From Halomonas alkalisoli (GTDB lineage Bacteria; Pseudomonadota; Gammaproteobacteria; Pseudomonadales; Halomonadaceae), in assembly GCF_021412585.1 (NCBI RefSeq), contig NZ_JAKCMI010000046.1:49654-113653 (forward strand): a stretch of 64,000 nucleotides of DNA. The letters are read 5' to 3'. Of this stretch, positions 61,044 through 64,000 are shown piece after piece. The first letter of the stretch is position 1. The number at the start of each line of letters is the position of its first letter. The translations under genes and the position numbers were made by a program. The notes under the pieces are model-generated. The model ran no database searches. It had not been told where the DNA came from and was given only the letters and a program-made list of their open reading frames with translations.

Positions 61044-64000
61044 TTAGACCTCCAAGTTCTGGTTTTCAAGCAAGGTGGACAGATCAACGCCGGTCACCCC
61101 CTGGAGAATCACCAGGTCGATAGCGCCATATTCATCACCGTCACCGTCCCGATCCACACTGATTACGGTATTTCCCTCCTCTTCGCGAACCTGTACGAAG
61201 GCCTCAAGCAATGAGTTTTCAGGATCGTAGCCATCGAGCAGATCGGACAGCACCAAGGTATCGGCATCCTCTCCCAGGCCGACGGTGAAGTCGGTGATGG
61301 TATCGACGCCACCACCATCGACAGGCCGGAAGATGAAGATATCGTTGCCGCCACCTCCGGTCATGGTATTGGCACCACCGCCACCGGTCATGACGTCGTT
61401 GCCACTTCCACCGATCAGGACATCGTCACCCATCCCGCCGTAGAAATGGTCATTCCCGCCGCCACCGATTAGCGTGGTACCCACACCGCTACTGATCAGG
61501 ATGTCGTTACCCTCGTCGCCAACCGCGGTGCCACCGTCTTGTTCGGCAACTCGCACCATGGTGGTACTGGTCTCAACCAGCTCGACCGCCGCATAGTCAC
61601 CCTTGCTACCATCGGCATAGACGAACTCGCCACGCGCCAGGACGGTCTGCCCATCGATGGGGTCACCGCCGATTTCGCCATCCAGATTGATGGCCACGAT
61701 GCCGAGCTCGCCCAGGCTGAACAGTTCGCCCTCATCGCTGACCCCGTCGCCGTTGGCATCCACCCAAAGTTTCAACGACTCGAAAGCTTCATCGTTCTCA
61801 TCGATGACGCCGTCGCCGTTGCTGTCGAGCGTTGCCAAGGCAGCCATGGCGTCGCGGTGACCACCCTCACCGAAGTCCGGGGAGAACACCTCGCGTCCGG
61901 ACTCGATGACACCCGAGCCATCGAGGTCCATGACCAGGATGCCGTCCTGCCCGTTGGTCCAGGCCAGTTGCTGGGCACGGCCATCGTCGTTCATGTCGAA
62001 CATCGCCGAGCCGGTCAGGGAGATGCCAGGATCGCCAAGGTCGAAGATGATGGGATCCTCGACGCCTGTGACGGTTACATGCCCACTGCTGGCATCATAT
62101 CCGAATCCAATCGTTCGACTTACGCCACTCCCACTAGTGTAATTGCTATCAGAAGAGTAATTTTCAATAACCTTGTAGGAATTATCATCGTATCCAACTA
62201 AATGATTGTTACTCGTCCCCAAGCTAAAGATAGGGCCACGGCCGTTGCTATTCTGTTGATGGTGGGCAATAGAGTACGTAAACTCCAAATCCATATTACC
62301 GGATACAGGGACATCCTCTATTTCCAAAACTATCCACCTGCCGGAATTTCCTGACAGTGTGATTTCCCCTGTTGCTTCATTATAACTACCGCCAGCCCCG
62401 CCAACCGCGCTGAATTCATATTCATGCCCCCCTAACTTGACCATAAAATTCTCAAAGGTCTGCGCAGAGTTCACTCCACTGAAAGTCGGCTGATCAATTC
62501 GCAAGTAGAGAGTCTGGGTGGGCGATGCTTCCACTCCTGCCTCCACAACTACCAATTCATTTGAGAATGCAGTACTTCCGCCGGTCTCGAGCGCTGAAAC
62601 CTTTTGCCCCGCAACACCGTTGGTCTGATCCCAGGCTCGGAACTCAAGCGAACCATTTTCACCACTGCCGGGCTCGTAGTAGACTAGAGTGTTATCATTA
62701 GCTGCCAACAGCAGCGCTTGGGACTCGGATACGGCCCCTACCTCTTGCCAATTATCACCACCATTCAGGGTATACCACCAGGTGCCATCTCCCGAGGTAC
62801 TGGTTAGCGCAAGTCCTTCCTGAGCGTTATTGTCTACATCGGAGACATCAGCTTCTGCTAGCAGCTGGGAAACCAAGGTCCCAACGTTTCCTTCCGGTTC
62901 ACCTGAACCTTCCATAACAGAATAAAGCGTTATGGCATCAGTATTGCCGATCACCGGCGCATCGTTAGTGCCGGTCACCGTCACGGTGATGTCCTGGGTG
63001 ACCGTGCCGCCATTGCCGTCGTCGATGGTCACCGTAAAGGTCTCGAGGGCCTCTTCACCTTGAGCCAGGTACTGCACAGCGGCATTGGCCACCGTGTAGG
63101 TCCAGATCACCGTGCCGTCACCGGCGCCGGTGGCAGGATCACTGATCGCGGCAACCAGGCCACCGCCCAGGGCGTTGCCCGCGGCACCGCTCACGCTCAC
63201 CGTGTGAGTGTCGCTCAGGTCGACGTCATCGAAGGTGATGGTGCCGCTGTCGCTGAGGTTGCCGTCCATCACGCCGCTATCCTCGGTCACCGCGCCGCTG
63301 TCATCGGCGGCGGTGATCGTCGGGTCGTCGTTGGTGCCGGTGATGGTGATGGTCACCTCACGACTGTCATTGGCGGTACCGTCGCTGACTTGAACGGCAT
63401 AGGTCAGGACCAGCGTCTCGCCAGCGGCCAGATAGTCGAAGGCTTCACTGTCGGAATCAAACGTCCAATCCAGGCTGTCGCTGGTCTCACCGGCAGCGAT
63501 GATGGTGGTGGCATCCAGGCTGAACATGGCTTCCAGAGCCGCTTCGCTGAGCGGCGAGTCGGGGCCGGTGCCACCCACCGTCAGGCCGGTTACCGTGGCG
63601 GTAACGCTGTCGCTGAGATCGAGGTCTTCCACCGCCAGGCTGCCAGCGGCGCTCAAGCTCGCGTTGGTCTCGGTCAGGCCGGCGCTGTCGTCGCCACTGC
63701 CGATCACCGGGGCGTCGTTGGTGCCGGTGATGGTGATGGTTACTGCCTGAGTCGCTGCCTCGCCCTGGCTGTCAGTGGCGGTGATGGTGTAGGTCAACTC
63801 CAGGCTTTCGCCGTCGGCCAGGTAGTCGAAGGCCTCGTTGCCGGAATCAAACATCCAGCTCAGCGTGCCGCTGTCGTCACCGCTGGCAACCCCACCGGTC
63901 ACCGCGAGCATGTTTTCCAGGGTGGTATTGTCCGGGGCACCGGCGGTGTCACCACTGGCTACCACGCCGGTCACCGCGGCCGTCACTTCGTCGCTGAGGT
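61044..64000 (-). CDS. large VCBS/RTX repeat adhesin, type I secreted (5' end outside window)
   Basis: About 985 C-terminal residues of a larger surface or extracellular protein. Starting from the window edge, VCBS/cadherin-like repeats of ~100 residues each carry ITITGTNDAPVI-type joints (around 63700, 63340 and 62960). A non-repeat beta-rich module follows (about 62085-62930), then a Ca-binding EF-hand/dockerin-like stretch (DSNGDGVIDENDEAFES, VDANGDGVSDEGELFS). Next come RTX nonapeptides (GGGGNDHFYGG, GGSGNDVMTGGGG; 61360-61460) and a C-terminal type I secretion target (IFIFRPVDGGGVDTITDFTV to the end NQNLEV). No start codon is inside the window. Likely LapA-like biofilm adhesin; its transporter is not here. 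Confidence 0.9.
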   Translation of the reverse strand, partial: LSDEVTAAVTGVVASGDTAGAPDNTTLENMLAVTGGVASGDDSGTLSWMFDSGNEAFDYLADGESLELTYTITATDSQGEAATQAVTITITGTNDAPVIGSGDDSAGLTETNASLSAAGSLAVEDLDLSDSVTATVTGLTVGGTGPDSPLSEAALEAMFSLDATTIIAAGETSDSLDWTFDSDSEAFDYLAAGETLVLTYAVQVSDGTANDSREVTITITGTNDDPTITAADDSGAVTEDSGVMDGNLSDSGTITFDDVDLSDTHTVSVSGAAGNALGGGLVAAISDPATGAGDGTVIWTYTVANAAVQYLAQGEEALETFTVTIDDGNGGTVTQDITVTVTGTNDAPVIGNTDAITLYSVMEGSGEPEGNVGTLVSQLLAEADVSDVDNNAQEGLALTSTSGDGTWWYTLNGGDNWQEVGAVSESQALLLAANDNTLVYYEPGSGENGSLEFRAWDQTNGVAGQKVSALETGGSTAFSNELVVVEAGVEASPTQTLYLRIDQPTFSGVNSAQTFENFMVKLGGHEYEFSAVGGAGGSYNEATGEITLSGNSGRWIVLEIEDVPVSGNMDLEFTYSIAHHQQNSNGRGPIFSLGTSNNHLVGYDDNSYKVIENYSSDSNYTSGSGVSRTIGFGYDASSGHVTVTGVEDPIIFDLGDPGISLTGSAMFDMNDDGRAQQLAWTNGQDGILVMDLDGSGVIESGREVFSPDFGEGGHRDAMAALATLDSNGDGVIDENDEAFESLKLWVDANGDGVSDEGELFSLGELGIVAINLDGEIGGDPIDGQTVLARGEFVYADGSKGDYAAVELVETSTTMVRVAEQDGGTAVGDEGNDILISSGVGTTLIGGGGNDHFYGGMGDDVLIGGSGNDVMTGGGGANTMTGGGGNDIFIFRPVDGGGVDTITDFTVGLGEDADTLVLSDLLDGYDPENSLLEAFVQVREEEGNTVISVDRDGDGDEYGAIDLVILQGVTGVDLSTLLENQNLEV

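Overview
The window reads as chromosomal DNA of a high-GC (clearly above 60% in coding regions) gammaproteobacterium. Gene content, acidic proteins and REP-type repeats fit a Halomonas-like member of the Oceanospirillales; this placement is inference from gene families, not from a marker gene. Most of the window is housekeeping and nutrient-acquisition genes. There is no CRISPR array, prophage or intact insertion sequence.

Layout. 1-2 kb: a truncated AzgA-type purine permease and riboflavin synthase (minus). 2.2-5.5 kb: a promoter-to-terminator structured leader, then metN-metI-metQ (methionine ABC importer) and free methionine-R-sulfoxide reductase (plus), a small methionine uptake and repair unit. 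5.5-6.1 kb: REP repeats and two identical tRNA-Val(GAC) genes. 6.1-10.2 kb: the glycerol regulon glpK / glpR / glpD with GlpR-type operators at glpK and over the glpD promoter. 10.2-15.9 kb: fumC, an unknown helical protein, an Fnr/Anr oxygen sensor, a PAS-GGDEF cyclase, a phasin and a lipoprotein. 15.9-20.8 kb: hda with a PerM-like permease, divergent purM-purN, REP repeats, dcd. 20.9-28.4 kb: apbC, a membrane coiled-coil protein, a pseudouridine-synthase homologue lacking the catalytic Asp, arfB, a DUF2459 lipoprotein, a SpeE-like protein, a class C serine hydrolase, a 24-residue membrane peptide, a YihY/BrkB protein and a LapA-domain protein.

28.6-41.2 kb is one nitrogen-acquisition region, all on the minus strand. 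In transcription order it is urtA-B-C-D-E (urea ABC importer), ureD-A-B-C (urease), then ureE-F-G-J (nickel handling and maturation). Both urtA and ureD are preceded by good sigma-54 promoter matches. Two near-perfect NtrC-type sites lie about 110 and 155 bp upstream of the predicted urtA start, so the region looks directly controlled by nitrogen limitation. 41.2-48.7 kb (minus): tctC-B-A tripartite tricarboxylate transporter, a CitA/CitB-type two-component system and an NSS-family sodium symporter. 48.9-50.5 kb: 4-hydroxyphenylpyruvate dioxygenase and an MTH1187-type thiamine-binding protein.

50.6-61 kb is the most unusual part. Three genes overlapping by ATGA encode a kleisin-like protein, an MksE-like protein and a 1635-residue SMC-type ATPase, resembling an MksBEF/Wadjet-type condensin. 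No JetD/MksG nuclease is visible. A DUF99 (endonuclease dU-like) protein is transcribed toward this operon and stands head-to-head with a RecQ-family helicase. The SMC protein has Asp-Gly where Asp-Glu is expected in Walker B. The window ends inside a large VCBS/RTX type I-secreted adhesin (minus) that contains a distinctly AT-richer module.
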